34,389 nt of DNA from Streptomyces sp. G44 (GTDB lineage: Bacteria; Actinomycetota; Actinomycetes; Streptomycetales; Streptomycetaceae). The notes under the pieces are model-generated. The model was given only the letters and a program-made list of their open reading frames with translations. It had not been told where the DNA came from and did no database searches. The stretch's first letter is position 1. Each line of letters starts with the position of its first letter. Shown here in pieces: positions 1-8,537 of this stretch. Where the stretch lies: contig NZ_JAFEXF010000068.1 of assembly GCF_016905445.1 (NCBI RefSeq), positions 1 through 34,389 on the forward strand, written 5' to 3'. A program made the translations under genes and the position numbers.

Positions 1-250
1 CGGCGGGGCCGGCGGGCGCGGGTCGGGGGGCCGCGGGGACGGCAGGCCCGCGGGGCCGCCGGCCCCGCCCCCCCCCCCGGCCCCCCCCCGCCCCCCCCCC
101 CGCCGGCCCCCCCCCCCCCCCCCGCCCCGCCCCCCCCCCCCCCCCCCCACCCCGCCCGCCGCCCCCCCCCCCCCCCCGCCCCGCCCCCCCCCCCCCCGAC
201 CCCCGCCCCCCCCCCCCCGGCCCCCGCCCCCCCGCCCCCCCCCCCCGCCG
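1..250. other. Low-complexity poly-C/G tract, probable sequence artefact at a contig end
   Basis: From about base 60 to 246 the sequence is almost only C with scattered G and single A, including several uninterrupted C runs longer than ten. The first 60 bases are nearly all G and C. No normal Streptomyces codon usage is visible, although no reading frame is closed because T is almost absent. Recognisable protein coding resumes abruptly near base 271 in the frame of the downstream gene, so this tract sits where the N-terminal part of that gene should be. I read it as low-quality consensus at the end of a contig rather than real biology. A genuine Pro/Ala/Arg-rich segment cannot be ruled out. 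Confidence 0.7.
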
Positions 251-270
251 CCCCGGCACGGGCCGCCCCC

Positions 271-1329
271 GCCGGCCTCCGTGACCGCCTCCACGCCGCC
301 TGGCTCGGCAGGGCCGTCGGCTGCCTCCTCGGCAAACCGGTGGAGAAGCTGCCCCTCGACGGCATCCGGAGCATCGCCAGGGCGACGGGCAACTGGCCGC
401 TGACGACCTGGTTCACGGAGCGCGGACTCCCGCCCGCGCTCAAGGCGGCGTACCCGTGGAACAAGCGTTCCGCGCCCACCTCCCTCGCCGAGAACATCGA
501 CGGCATGCCCGAGGACGACGACCTCAACTACCCCCTGCTGAACCTCGTCCTCCTCCAGCGCCACGGCAAGTCCTTCACCACCGAGGACGTCGCGCGGCTC
601 TGGCTGGACGAGCTGCCGGCCGGACGCACGTTCACCGCCGAACGCGTCGCCTACCGCAACCTCCTCCAGGGCATCGAACCCCCGCACACCGCCACCCGCC
701 GCAACCCCTTCCGCGAGTGGATCGGCGCGCTGATCCGGGCCGACGTGCACGGCTGGACCAACCCCGGCGCCCCGGAGGCCGCGGCCGAACAGGCGTACAG
801 GGACGCCGCGTTGACGCACACGGGGGACGGTGTCCACGGGGCCGTGTTCGCCGCCGCCACCATCGCCGCGGCGGCGGCCGGGGACACCGACGTCCACCGC
901 TGCCTCCGCACCGGCCTGGCGGCCGTCCCCCGGGACTCCCCGCTCGGCGAAGCCGTCCGCCACGGCATCCGCCTCGCCACCGCGACCACGGACTTCGACG
1001 CCGTCGTGGACCGGCTGCACGCCGCCCACCCCACCCACCACTGGGTCCACGTCGTCCCCAACGCCGCCCTGCTCGCCGCGGCCCTCACCCACGCCGACGG
1101 CGACTTCTCCGGCTCCATCACGCGTGCCGTCTCGGGCGGCTGGGACACCGACTCCAACGGCGCGACCGCCGGGTCCGTCGCGGGTCTGCTGGCGGGGCGC
1201 CCGGCCGCCCTGCCCGCCCGCTGGACGGCGCCGCTCAAGAACCGGCTCGCCACGTCCGTGGGCGGCTTCGACGGCATCGGCTTCGACACCCTCGCAGAAC
1301 TCACCGCCCGGGAGGCACACCGCCCATGA
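271..1329 (+). CDS. ADP-ribosylglycohydrolase family protein (5' end not resolved)
   Basis: This gene encodes a PF03747-type (ADP-ribosylglycohydrolase/DraG-like) all-helical hydrolase that cleaves N- or O-glycosidic ribosyl bonds using a di-magnesium site. The C-terminal metal motif GGWDTDSNGATAGS lies at about 1135-1176. The N-terminal acidic metal loop reads PEDDDLNY at about 508-531, where classical ARH/DraG enzymes have TDDT. The frame continues upstream of the GTG at 340: codons from 271 give AGLRDRLHAAWLGRAVGCLL, the typical first helix of the family. The true start therefore lies farther left, inside the poly-C tract. The stop overlaps the ribokinase start by four bases (ATGA), which implies translational coupling. 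The substrate is unknown. Company with a sugar kinase and CoA enzymes suggests small-molecule salvage rather than removal of ADP-ribose from proteins. Confidence 0.85.
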   Translation, partial: AGLRDRLHAAWLGRAVGCLLGKPVEKLPLDGIRSIARATGNWPLTTWFTERGLPPALKAAYPWNKRSAPTSLAENIDGMPEDDDLNYPLLNLVLLQRHGKSFTTEDVARLWLDELPAGRTFTAERVAYRNLLQGIEPPHTATRRNPFREWIGALIRADVHGWTNPGAPEAAAEQAYRDAALTHTGDGVHGAVFAAATIAAAAAGDTDVHRCLRTGLAAVPRDSPLGEAVRHGIRLATATTDFDAVVDRLHAAHPTHHWVHVVPNAALLAAALTHADGDFSGSITRAVSGGWDTDSNGATAGSVAGLLAGRPAALPARWTAPLKNRLATSVGGFDGIGFDTLAELTAREAHRP

Positions 1330-2279
1330 CACCGACACCCGTGACACCGACGCCCCACATCGCCGTCCTCGGCAGCGCCAACATGGACCTCGTGGCGTAC
1401 GTCGCCAAGGCGCCGCGGCGCGGTGAGACCGTGACGGGCCGCGAGTTCCGCACGGTCCCCGGCGGCAAAGGCGCCAACCAGGCCGTCGCCGCGGCCCGCG
1501 CAGGCGCCACCGTCTCGCTGATCGGCGCGGTCGGCGCCGACACCTTCGGCGCACGGCTGCGCTCCTCGCTCGAACACTCCGGGGTCGACACGGACCTGCT
1601 GCGCAGGGTGGAGACGCCGACCGGCACCGCGCACATCGTCGTCGACGACGAGGGCGGCAACGCGATCGTCGTCGTCCCCGGCGCCAACGGCACCGTCAAG
1701 GGCCTCACCCCCGGCGACGAGGCCCTGATCGCCTCCGCCGACGCCCTGCTGCTGCAACTGGAGATCCCGCTCAAGGGGGTCCTCACCGCGGCGCGGGCGG
1801 CCCGCCGCCACGGGGTGCGCACGGTCCTCACCCCGGCCCCCGCCCAGCCGCTCCCCGACGAACTCCTCGCCGCCACCGACCTGTTGCTGCCCAACGAGCA
1901 CGAGGCCGCCGCCCTCACCGGCATCGCGGACGACCCCCGGGCCGCCGCCCGCGCACTCCTGGCCCAGGTCCCCGAGGTCGTCATCACCCTGGGCGCACAG
2001 GGCAGTCTGTACGCGACGCGCGACGCCGAACCCGTGACGGTGCCCGCGCCACGGGTCACGGCGGTCGACACGACCGGCGCGGGCGACACCTTCGCCGGGG
2101 CCCTCGTCGTGGCCCTCGCCGAGGGCAGACCCGTGCCGGAAGCGCTCCACTGGGCGTCCTCGGCGGCGGCGCTCTCCGTGCAGCGCCCGGGGGCGTCCGC
2201 CGCCATGCCGTGCCGCAGGGAGATCGACACCCAGGCGGCGGAGGCGACCGCGAGCACGACGAACGGCACCCCCTCATGA
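1326..2279 (+). CDS. rbsK: Ribokinase / PfkB-family carbohydrate kinase
   Basis: The product is a 317-residue cytoplasmic sugar kinase that transfers the ATP gamma-phosphate to ribose or a related sugar. PfkB signatures are clear: GSANMD near residue 16 for sugar binding, GGKGANQA at 46-53, and the anion-hole/catalytic motif DTTGAGDTFAGA with catalytic Asp at about residue 254. The length matches the family. The ATG at 1326 overlaps the preceding stop, and a much longer upstream reading frame is only the shadow of the glycohydrolase gene. The 3' end overlaps the CoA transferase start, again as ATGA. The ribokinase-type motifs support ribose or a ribose-like sugar as substrate, which would fit a ribosyl hydrolase upstream, but other ketoses or nucleosides cannot be excluded from sequence. 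Confidence 0.88.
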   Translation: MTPTPVTPTPHIAVLGSANMDLVAYVAKAPRRGETVTGREFRTVPGGKGANQAVAAARAGATVSLIGAVGADTFGARLRSSLEHSGVDTDLLRRVETPTGTAHIVVDDEGGNAIVVVPGANGTVKGLTPGDEALIASADALLLQLEIPLKGVLTAARAARRHGVRTVLTPAPAQPLPDELLAATDLLLPNEHEAAALTGIADDPRAAARALLAQVPEVVITLGAQGSLYATRDAEPVTVPAPRVTAVDTTGAGDTFAGALVVALAEGRPVPEALHWASSAAALSVQRPGASAAMPCRREIDTQAAEATASTTNGTPS

Positions 2280-3499
2280 CAGAGCCGCAGCCGCCCACCA
2301 CACCGCCGCCCACGGCCCCGCCCCTCACCGGCCTGCGCGTCCTGGACCTGGCCACCCTCTTCGCGGGCCCCCTCGCCGCCACGATGCTCGGTGACTTCGG
2401 CGCGGAGGTCGTCAAGGTCGAGCACCCGAGCCGCCCGGACCCCTCCCGCGGCCACGGCCCGTCGAAGGACGGCGTGGGCCTGTGGTGGAAGCTGCTCGGC
2501 CGCAACAAGCGCACGATGACGCTGGACCTGTCCACACCCGGCGGCCGCGACACCCTGCTGCGCCTCGCCGCCACCGCCGACGTCGTCGTGGAGAACTTCC
2601 GCCCCGGCACCCTGGAGAGGTGGGACCTCGGCTGGGACGAGCTGTGCGCGGCCAACCCGCGCCTGGTCCTGGCCCGCGTCACGGGCTTCGGCCAGTTCGG
2701 CCCGTACGCCCGCCGCCCCGGCTTCGGCACGCTCGCCGAGGCCATGAGCGGTTTCGCCGCGATCACCGGTGACCCCGACGGGCCCCCGACGCTGCCGCCC
2801 TTCGGCCTCGCCGACTCGATCGCGGGCCTGGCGACGGCGTACGCGGTGCTGACGGCCCTCGCGGCACGTGAGCGCACCGGACGCGGGCAGGTGGTGGACA
2901 TGGCGATCATCGAACCGATCCTCACGGTCCTCGGCCCCCAGCCGCTCTGGTACGACCAACTGGGCTTCGTCCAGCCCCGCACCGGCAACCGCTCCACCAA
3001 CAACGCGCCCCGCAACACCTACCGCACCGCCGACGGCCGCTGGGTCGCCGTCTCCACCTCGGCGCAGTCCGTCGCGGAGCGCGTGCTGCGCCTGGTCGGC
3101 CGCCCGGAGCTGATCGCCGAGCCGTGGTTCGCCTCGGGCGCGGAGCGCGCCGCCCACGCCGACGTCCTCGACGAGGCGGTCGGCGGCTGGATCGCCCGCC
3201 ACACCCGCGCCGAGGTGATCGCGGCCTTCGAGAAGGCACAGGCGGCGGTCGCCCCCATCCAGGACGTACGCGACGTCATGACGGACCCGCAGTACGCCGC
3301 CCTCGGCACGCTCACCACCGTCGAGGACCCGGAGCTCGGCCCGCTGCGCATGCAGAACGTGCTCTTCCGCCTCTCCGAGACCCCCGGCGCGATCGGCTGG
3401 GCGGGCCGCCCGCACGGCGCCGACACCGACGAGGTCCTGATCGAACTCGGCCTGACCGACCGGGAGATCACCACCCTCCGCAAGGAGGGCGCCCTGTGA
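2276..3499 (+). CDS. CaiB/BaiF family III CoA transferase
   Basis: This 407-residue enzyme should move CoA between acyl-CoA and a free carboxylic acid. The N-terminal family core is recognisable: GLRVLDLATLFAGP at about residues 19-32, DFGAEVVKVEHP at 40-51, and VVVENFRPG near 103-111. Further along, RPGFGTLAEAMSG sits at about 147-159. Many members carry YDxxxQAxSG there with an Asp, and this protein has Gly151, a variant I recognise as common in one subfamily. The ATG at 2276 is chosen because it gives the operon's usual 4-base overlap and places the conserved N-terminus after a short Pro/Thr-rich leader. The gene is followed, with a GTGA overlap, by a CoA-ester lyase. The pair resembles acid-activation plus lyase modules such as citramalate or itaconate catabolism. 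The actual acid is not deducible. Confidence 0.88.
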   Translation: MTEPQPPTTPPPTAPPLTGLRVLDLATLFAGPLAATMLGDFGAEVVKVEHPSRPDPSRGHGPSKDGVGLWWKLLGRNKRTMTLDLSTPGGRDTLLRLAATADVVVENFRPGTLERWDLGWDELCAANPRLVLARVTGFGQFGPYARRPGFGTLAEAMSGFAAITGDPDGPPTLPPFGLADSIAGLATAYAVLTALAARERTGRGQVVDMAIIEPILTVLGPQPLWYDQLGFVQPRTGNRSTNNAPRNTYRTADGRWVAVSTSAQSVAERVLRLVGRPELIAEPWFASGAERAAHADVLDEAVGGWIARHTRAEVIAAFEKAQAAVAPIQDVRDVMTDPQYAALGTLTTVEDPELGPLRMQNVLFRLSETPGAIGWAGRPHGADTDEVLIELGLTDREITTLRKEGAL

Positions 3500-4344
3500 C
3501 CGCCACCGTCGCCCACCCCCTGACCTGGCTCTACGTCCCCGGCGACCGGCCCGAGGTGGTGGCCAAGGCCCTGCACGCGGGCGCCGACGTGGTGATCGTC
3601 GACCTGGAGGACGCGGTCGCCCCCGCCCGCAAGGAGTACGCCCGGTCGGCCACGGCGGAACTCCTCTCGGACCCGCAGCCGCCCCCCGTCCCCGTCCACG
3701 TCCGGGTGAACACCCTGGGCACGCCCCTCGCCGACGCCGATCTCCGCGCGATCGCCCCGCTCCCCGGTGTGGCGGGCCTGCGCCTGCCGAAGGTCACCTC
3801 CCGTGCCGACGTGATCCGCGTCGCGGAACGCGCGGTCCCCGCCGACGGCGGCTCCCCCAGCCTGCACGCCCTCATCGAGTCGGCGCTCGGCCTGGAGCAC
3901 GCCTTCGCCATCGCCACCGCGCACCCGGCGCTGCACGGCCTCTCCCTCGGCGAGGCGGACCTCCGCGCCGACCTCGGCGTTCGGGAGGACGCGGGCCTGG
4001 ACTGGGCGCGCTCCCGCGTGGTGGTTGCCGCGCGGGCGGCGGGCCTGCCCCCGCCCGGCCAGTCGGTCCACCCCGACATCCGTGACCTCGACGGCCTTGC
4101 CGCGTCCTGCGCCCGGGGCCGCGCCCTCGGCTTCCTGGGCCGCGCGGCGATCCACCCCCGCCAGCTCCCGGTGATCGAACGGGCCTACCTGCCCACCGCC
4201 GAGGAGATCGAACAGGCGGAGGCGATCACCAAGGCGGCGACGACGGACGAGGGCGCCCTCGCCCTCCCCGACGGCCGCTTCGTGGACAAGGCGGTGGTGG
4301 AGGGCGCGCAGCGGAACCTGGCCCTGGCGCAACGTCTGCGCTAG
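3496..4344 (+). CDS. HpcH/HpaI (CitE-like) CoA-ester lyase
   Basis: The product is a 282-residue TIM-barrel enzyme of the CitE/malyl-CoA/citramalyl-CoA lyase group, which splits a 3-hydroxyacyl-CoA by retro-Claisen/aldol chemistry into acetyl-CoA (or propionyl-CoA) and an oxo-acid. Family landmarks are WLYVPGDRPEVVAKAL at 11-26, DVVIVDLEDAV at 31-41, Arg70 in VHVRVN, Glu128 in LIESALG, and GEADLRADLG at 152-161, which supplies the acidic metal ligands. The GTG start at 3496 overlaps the previous stop. The upstream open frame is a shadow. As the last gene of the operon it is followed after about ten bases by a strong hairpin. It is shorter than bacterial CitE subunits of citrate lyase and there are no citD/citF neighbours, so a stand-alone acyl-CoA lyase is more likely. 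Confidence 0.85.
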   Translation: MTATVAHPLTWLYVPGDRPEVVAKALHAGADVVIVDLEDAVAPARKEYARSATAELLSDPQPPPVPVHVRVNTLGTPLADADLRAIAPLPGVAGLRLPKVTSRADVIRVAERAVPADGGSPSLHALIESALGLEHAFAIATAHPALHGLSLGEADLRADLGVREDAGLDWARSRVVVAARAAGLPPPGQSVHPDIRDLDGLAASCARGRALGFLGRAAIHPRQLPVIERAYLPTAEEIEQAEAITKAATTDEGALALPDGRFVDKAVVEGAQRNLALAQRLR

Positions 4345-4354
4345 CCGAAAGCGA

Positions 4355-4386
4355 GGGGCCGCCGGTTCAACCGATCCGGCGGCCCC
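4355..4386. terminator. Bidirectional hairpin terminator between the lyase gene and lgt
   Basis: There is a perfect 11-bp inverted repeat, GGGGCCGCCGG (4355-4365) and CCGGCGGCCCC (4376-4386), with a 10-base loop. It sits between the 3' ends of two convergent genes and has no U-tract, as is usual in Streptomyces. It can serve both directions. Confidence 0.8.
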
Positions 4387-4408
4387 GTCGACGTACGGCC
4401 CGAAGGCG

Positions 4409-5371
4409 TCAGCTCTTCTCGGCGGACTCGGCCCCAGCCTTGGTCTCCGCCTCGGACCCGGCCTTGGTCTCGGGGGTCTTCTCCCCCTTGGTGAGCTTCA
4501 CGGAGCCGCCGTCACCGGCACTGTCACCGCCGCTGTCACCCTTGCCGGAGTCCACCGCACCCGGTTCCACGATCTCCTCGCGCCCCGGCCGCTTCTTCGC
4601 CGACAGCACGAAGTAGACGACCGCCAGCACGAAGACCACGATCGCGGTCCAGACGTTGAGCCGCAGGCCCAGCACGTGGTGTGCGTCGTCCACCCGCATG
4701 TACTCGATCCAGCCGCGCCCGGCGCAGTACGAGGCGACGTACAGCGCGAACGTCCGGCCGTGCCCCAGCTTGAAGCGGCGGTCGGCCCAGATGACGAGAA
4801 GGGCGACGCCGACGCACCACAGGGACTCGTACAGGAACGTGGGGTGGTACGTGCCGGGGACCCGGCCGTCCTCCGCCGAGGTGATCTTCAGCGCCCACGG
4901 CACGTCCGTGGCCCTGCCGTACAGCTCCTGGTTGAACCAGTTGCCCCAGCGGCCGATGGCCTGGGCGAGGGCGATGCCGGGGGCCAGCGCGTCGGCCCAG
5001 GCCGGCAGCGGGATGCCCCGGCGGCGGCAGCCGATCCACGCGCCGACCGCGCCGAGCGCGATGGCGCCCCAGATGCCGAGGCCGCCTTCCCAGATCTTGA
5101 AGGCGTCGACCCAGTCACGGCCCTCGCTGAAGTACAGCTGGTAGTCCGTGATCACGTGGTAGAGACGCCCGCCCACGAGGCCGAACGGCACGGCCCACAC
5201 GGCGATGTCGGCCACGGTGCCGGGCCGGCCCCCGCGGGCGACCCACCGCTTGTTGCCGAGCCAGACGGCCACGAAGACGCCGATGATGATGCAGAACGCG
5301 TAGCCGCGCAGCGGAATGGGTCCGAGTTCGACCACACCGCGGGACGGGCTGGGAATGTAGGCAAGGTCCAT
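4409..5371 (-). CDS. lgt: Prolipoprotein diacylglyceryl transferase
   Basis: Lgt transfers a diacylglyceryl group from phosphatidylglycerol to the lipobox cysteine of prelipoproteins in the cytoplasmic membrane. The 320-residue protein has about seven membrane segments. The Lgt signature is read as GRWGNWFNQELYGR at 140-153. Family residues are present: LYH at 70-72, YHPTFLYE at 175-182 and RGWIEYMR at 219-226. From about residue 264 the protein has a hydrophilic Glu/Lys/Ser/Gly-rich tail of roughly 56 residues, rich in KxE-like repeats, which E. coli Lgt lacks but actinobacterial homologues often carry. There is no obvious ribosome binding site before the ATG. A possible promoter sits only ten bases upstream, so the mRNA may be leaderless. 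The gene follows the DsbA-like gene, which also acts at the membrane or outside. Confidence 0.95.
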   Translation of the reverse strand: MDLAYIPSPSRGVVELGPIPLRGYAFCIIIGVFVAVWLGNKRWVARGGRPGTVADIAVWAVPFGLVGGRLYHVITDYQLYFSEGRDWVDAFKIWEGGLGIWGAIALGAVGAWIGCRRRGIPLPAWADALAPGIALAQAIGRWGNWFNQELYGRATDVPWALKITSAEDGRVPGTYHPTFLYESLWCVGVALLVIWADRRFKLGHGRTFALYVASYCAGRGWIEYMRVDDAHHVLGLRLNVWTAIVVFVLAVVYFVLSAKKRPGREEIVEPGAVDSGKGDSGGDSAGDGGSVKLTKGEKTPETKAGSEAETKAGAESAEKS

Positions 5372-5381
5372 GGCAGGTCCG

Positions 5382-5412
5382 ACGCTACCGTGCCGGGTGG
5401 TGGGGGCGGCAA
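5382..5412 (-). promoter_or_regulatory. Possible lgt promoter (leaderless)
   Basis: Read on the minus strand, TTGCCG (5407-5412) and TAGCGT (5382-5387) are separated by 19 bases. Ten bases separate the -10 element from the lgt ATG, and no Shine-Dalgarno lies in between. The long spacer weakens the call. Confidence 0.35.
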
Positions 5413-5456
5413 CCAGCCCGGCTACGGGTCCATAACAGGCGCGCGGTTCGCGGGAG

Positions 5457-6236
5457 CTAGCTCTTGTCGGCCTCCTCCACCTTCTGCCGCAGCTTCCGCG
5501 GGGTCAGCGGGTTCTGCTGATCGCCGAAGACGCTCTTGCCGTCGAGCAGCACGGTCGGCGTGCCCTGCAGCTTCGCGTCCTGGAAGGCCTTGTTCGACTT
5601 GGCGACCCAGCTGTCGTGCTTGCCGTCCTCGACGCACTTCTTGAAGGGGTCCGTGACGAGGCCGTCGACCTGGCCGGCGAGCTCGATCAGCTTGCCGTTG
5701 TTCCCGAACGCGTCCTCGGTCTCCGGGGGCTGGTTCTTGAAGAGCACGTCGTGGTAGGCGGGGAACTTGCCGGCGTCCTGGGCGCACGCCGCGGCGTTGG
5801 CCGCGCGCAGGGAGCCGCTGCCGCCCATGTTCCCGTCGATGAGGGTGGCCAGGTGGTATTCGACCTTGAGCCGGCCCTTCTCGGCGAGGTCGTTGATCGT
5901 CGAGCGGTAGGCGTCCTCGAACTGCTTGCAGGCCGGGCAGCGGAAGTCCTCCCAGATGGTGAGGGTCGCCTTGGCGTCGGCCTTGCCGAGGGGGATCGTC
6001 AGCCGGTCCTCGCCCGCGGCTCCCGCCGGGACCGCCACCGGGCCCGAGGTGTCGCTCTTGTCGTCGCCGGAATTGGCGGCGAGCAGCCCCACGACGGCGG
6101 CGAGGCCGAGGACGCCGACCACCGCGGCGCCCACGATCAGCGCCCGGCGCCGCTTGTCACGCGCCTTCTGTCGCTCTCGCTCTTCCGTCAGCCGCTCACG
6201 GGCCGATCGCTTTGCCTCACGGTTCTTCTCACTCAC
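5457..6236 (-). CDS. Membrane-anchored DsbA-family thioredoxin-fold protein
   Basis: The product is a 259-residue predicted type II membrane protein with an extracytoplasmic thioredoxin/DsbA domain, likely a disulfide oxidoreductase for secreted or membrane proteins. A highly charged Arg/Lys/Glu N-terminus (1-31) precedes one hydrophobic helix (about 32-54) and a Gly/Pro linker. The domain has FRCPACKQF with the CPAC active site at Cys100/Cys103, and the cis-Pro loop GTPTV with Pro227. Two further cysteines (151 and 201) could form a second disulfide. GTG at 6236 is the start that gives this complete topology. Longer upstream frames are shadows of trpA. A 13-bp hairpin ends 14 bases before the start, so the gene is probably separated from, or attenuated relative to, the trp operon. 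Confidence 0.9.
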   Translation of the reverse strand: MSEKNREAKRSARERLTEERERQKARDKRRRALIVGAAVVGVLGLAAVVGLLAANSGDDKSDTSGPVAVPAGAAGEDRLTIPLGKADAKATLTIWEDFRCPACKQFEDAYRSTINDLAEKGRLKVEYHLATLIDGNMGGSGSLRAANAAACAQDAGKFPAYHDVLFKNQPPETEDAFGNNGKLIELAGQVDGLVTDPFKKCVEDGKHDSWVAKSNKAFQDAKLQGTPTVLLDGKSVFGDQQNPLTPRKLRQKVEEADKS

Positions 6237-6250
6237 ACCCCGCCAACGAA

Positions 6251-6278
6251 CCGGGGAGGCACGAGCGTGCCTCCCCGG
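6251..6278 (-). terminator. Hairpin after trpA, just upstream of the DsbA-like gene
   Basis: There is a perfect 13-bp inverted repeat, CCGGGGAGGCACG (6251-6263) and its complement (6266-6278), with a two-base loop. It lies 20 bases beyond the trpA stop and is the natural end of the trp transcript. The same hairpin would form in the 5' leader of the next gene if transcription reads through. Confidence 0.75.
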
Positions 6279-6298
6279 TCCAGGACCACCCGTACGAG

Positions 6299-7110
6299 TT
6301 ACGCCTTGCCGCGCACCCCGTCCGCGAGCTCGGCCGCCAGCGCGCGCACGGCGGCGAGCCCGGCGGCCTCGTCCGCGGCGTCGAGCATCCGCTGCACGAA
6401 GGCCGAGCCGACGATCACACCGTCGGCGAAGCGCGCGACCTCGGCGGCCTGGCGGGCGTTGGAGACGCCGAGGCCCACGCAGACCGGCAGGTCGGTGGTG
6501 GCCTTGGTGCGCCGCACCAGGTCCTCCGCCTGCTCGCCGACGGACTCGCGGGTGCCCGTGACGCCCATCAGCGACGCCGCGTACACGAAGCCGGAGCCGG
6601 CCGCCGTGATCGTGGCGAGCCGCTCGTCCTTGCTGCTCGGCGCGACGACGAAGACGGTGGCCAGATCGTGCTTCTCGGCGTGCTCGCGCCACAGCCCGGA
6701 CTCCTGGACGGGCAGGTCGGGCAGGATGCACCCGGCGCCGCCCGCCTCGGCGAGCTCGGCGGTGAAGCGCTCCACGCCGTAGCGGTCGATCGGGTTCCAG
6801 TACGTCATGACGAGCACCGGCTTGCCGGTCGCCTCGTGGGCCTCGCGGACCGTGCGCATCACGTCGCGGATCTTGAGGCCGCCGCGCAGGGCGATGTCGT
6901 CGGCGGTCTGGATGACCGGCCCGTCGAGCACCGGGTCGCTGTGCGGCAGTCCGACCTCGACCACGTCCGCGCCGCCGTCGAAGACCGCCTTGACGGCCGC
7001 GATGCCGCCGTCGACGGTGGGGAATCCGGCGGGGAGGTACGCGATGAGCGCGGAGCGCCCCTCGGCCTCGGCGACCGCCAGGGTGTCGTTCAACAGCCGC
7101 ATGTTGCCGC

Positions 7111-7114
<4 letters not shown>
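6299..7114 (-). CDS. trpA: Tryptophan synthase alpha subunit
   Basis: TrpA cleaves indole-3-glycerol phosphate to indole and glyceraldehyde-3-phosphate and passes indole to TrpB. The 271-residue TIM barrel has the catalytic pair Glu53 (VVEVGLPHSDP) and Asp64 (VLDGP), equivalent to Glu49/Asp60 of the Salmonella enzyme, and the phosphate loop GLGVSN. I choose GTG at 7114 because it overlaps the trpB stop by four bases (GTGA) and gives the MSGNMRLL N-terminus. An ATG 12 bases later is the alternative. It is the last gene of the trpC-trpM-trpB-trpA group and is followed by a strong hairpin. Confidence 0.95.
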
Positions 7115-8397
<1,283 letters not shown>

Positions 8398-8537
8398 GGC
8401 GGGATCCTTGTCAGGGACGGCGATGGCGATGGGCGCTGGTGCGCCCCTTCAGGGGCGCGGGGAACTGCGCGACAAGCCCATGAAGGGCCGCGGTCGCGAC
8501 GAAACCCTGGCCGGCAACGGCGCGAGGGCTCTTCAGT
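8398..8537. other. Intergenic spacer between trpM and trpB containing a repeat element
   Basis: This 140-base stretch has no convincing gene. Its centre holds the hairpin repeat annotated separately. If trpM and trpB are co-transcribed, this becomes an internal untranslated region where mRNA structure could set the TrpM:TrpBA ratio. Confidence 0.6.
8437..8485. repeat. Streptomyces-type intergenic palindromic repeat
   Basis: A perfect 7-bp stem GCGCCCC (8441-8447) and GGGGCGC (8452-8458) with a TTCA loop is followed by CGGGGAACTGCGCGACAAGC. From general knowledge this hairpin-plus-tail sequence recurs between genes in many Streptomyces genomes. Copy number in this genome cannot be seen from one window. 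Confidence 0.55.

Noticed and set aside
60..250. C-rich strand as telomere, G-quadruplex or CRISPR-like array
   Set aside because: There is no regular unit, no spacers and no palindromes typical of Streptomyces telomeres. The surrounding genes are chromosome-core housekeeping genes, and the tract overlaps a gene's missing 5' end.
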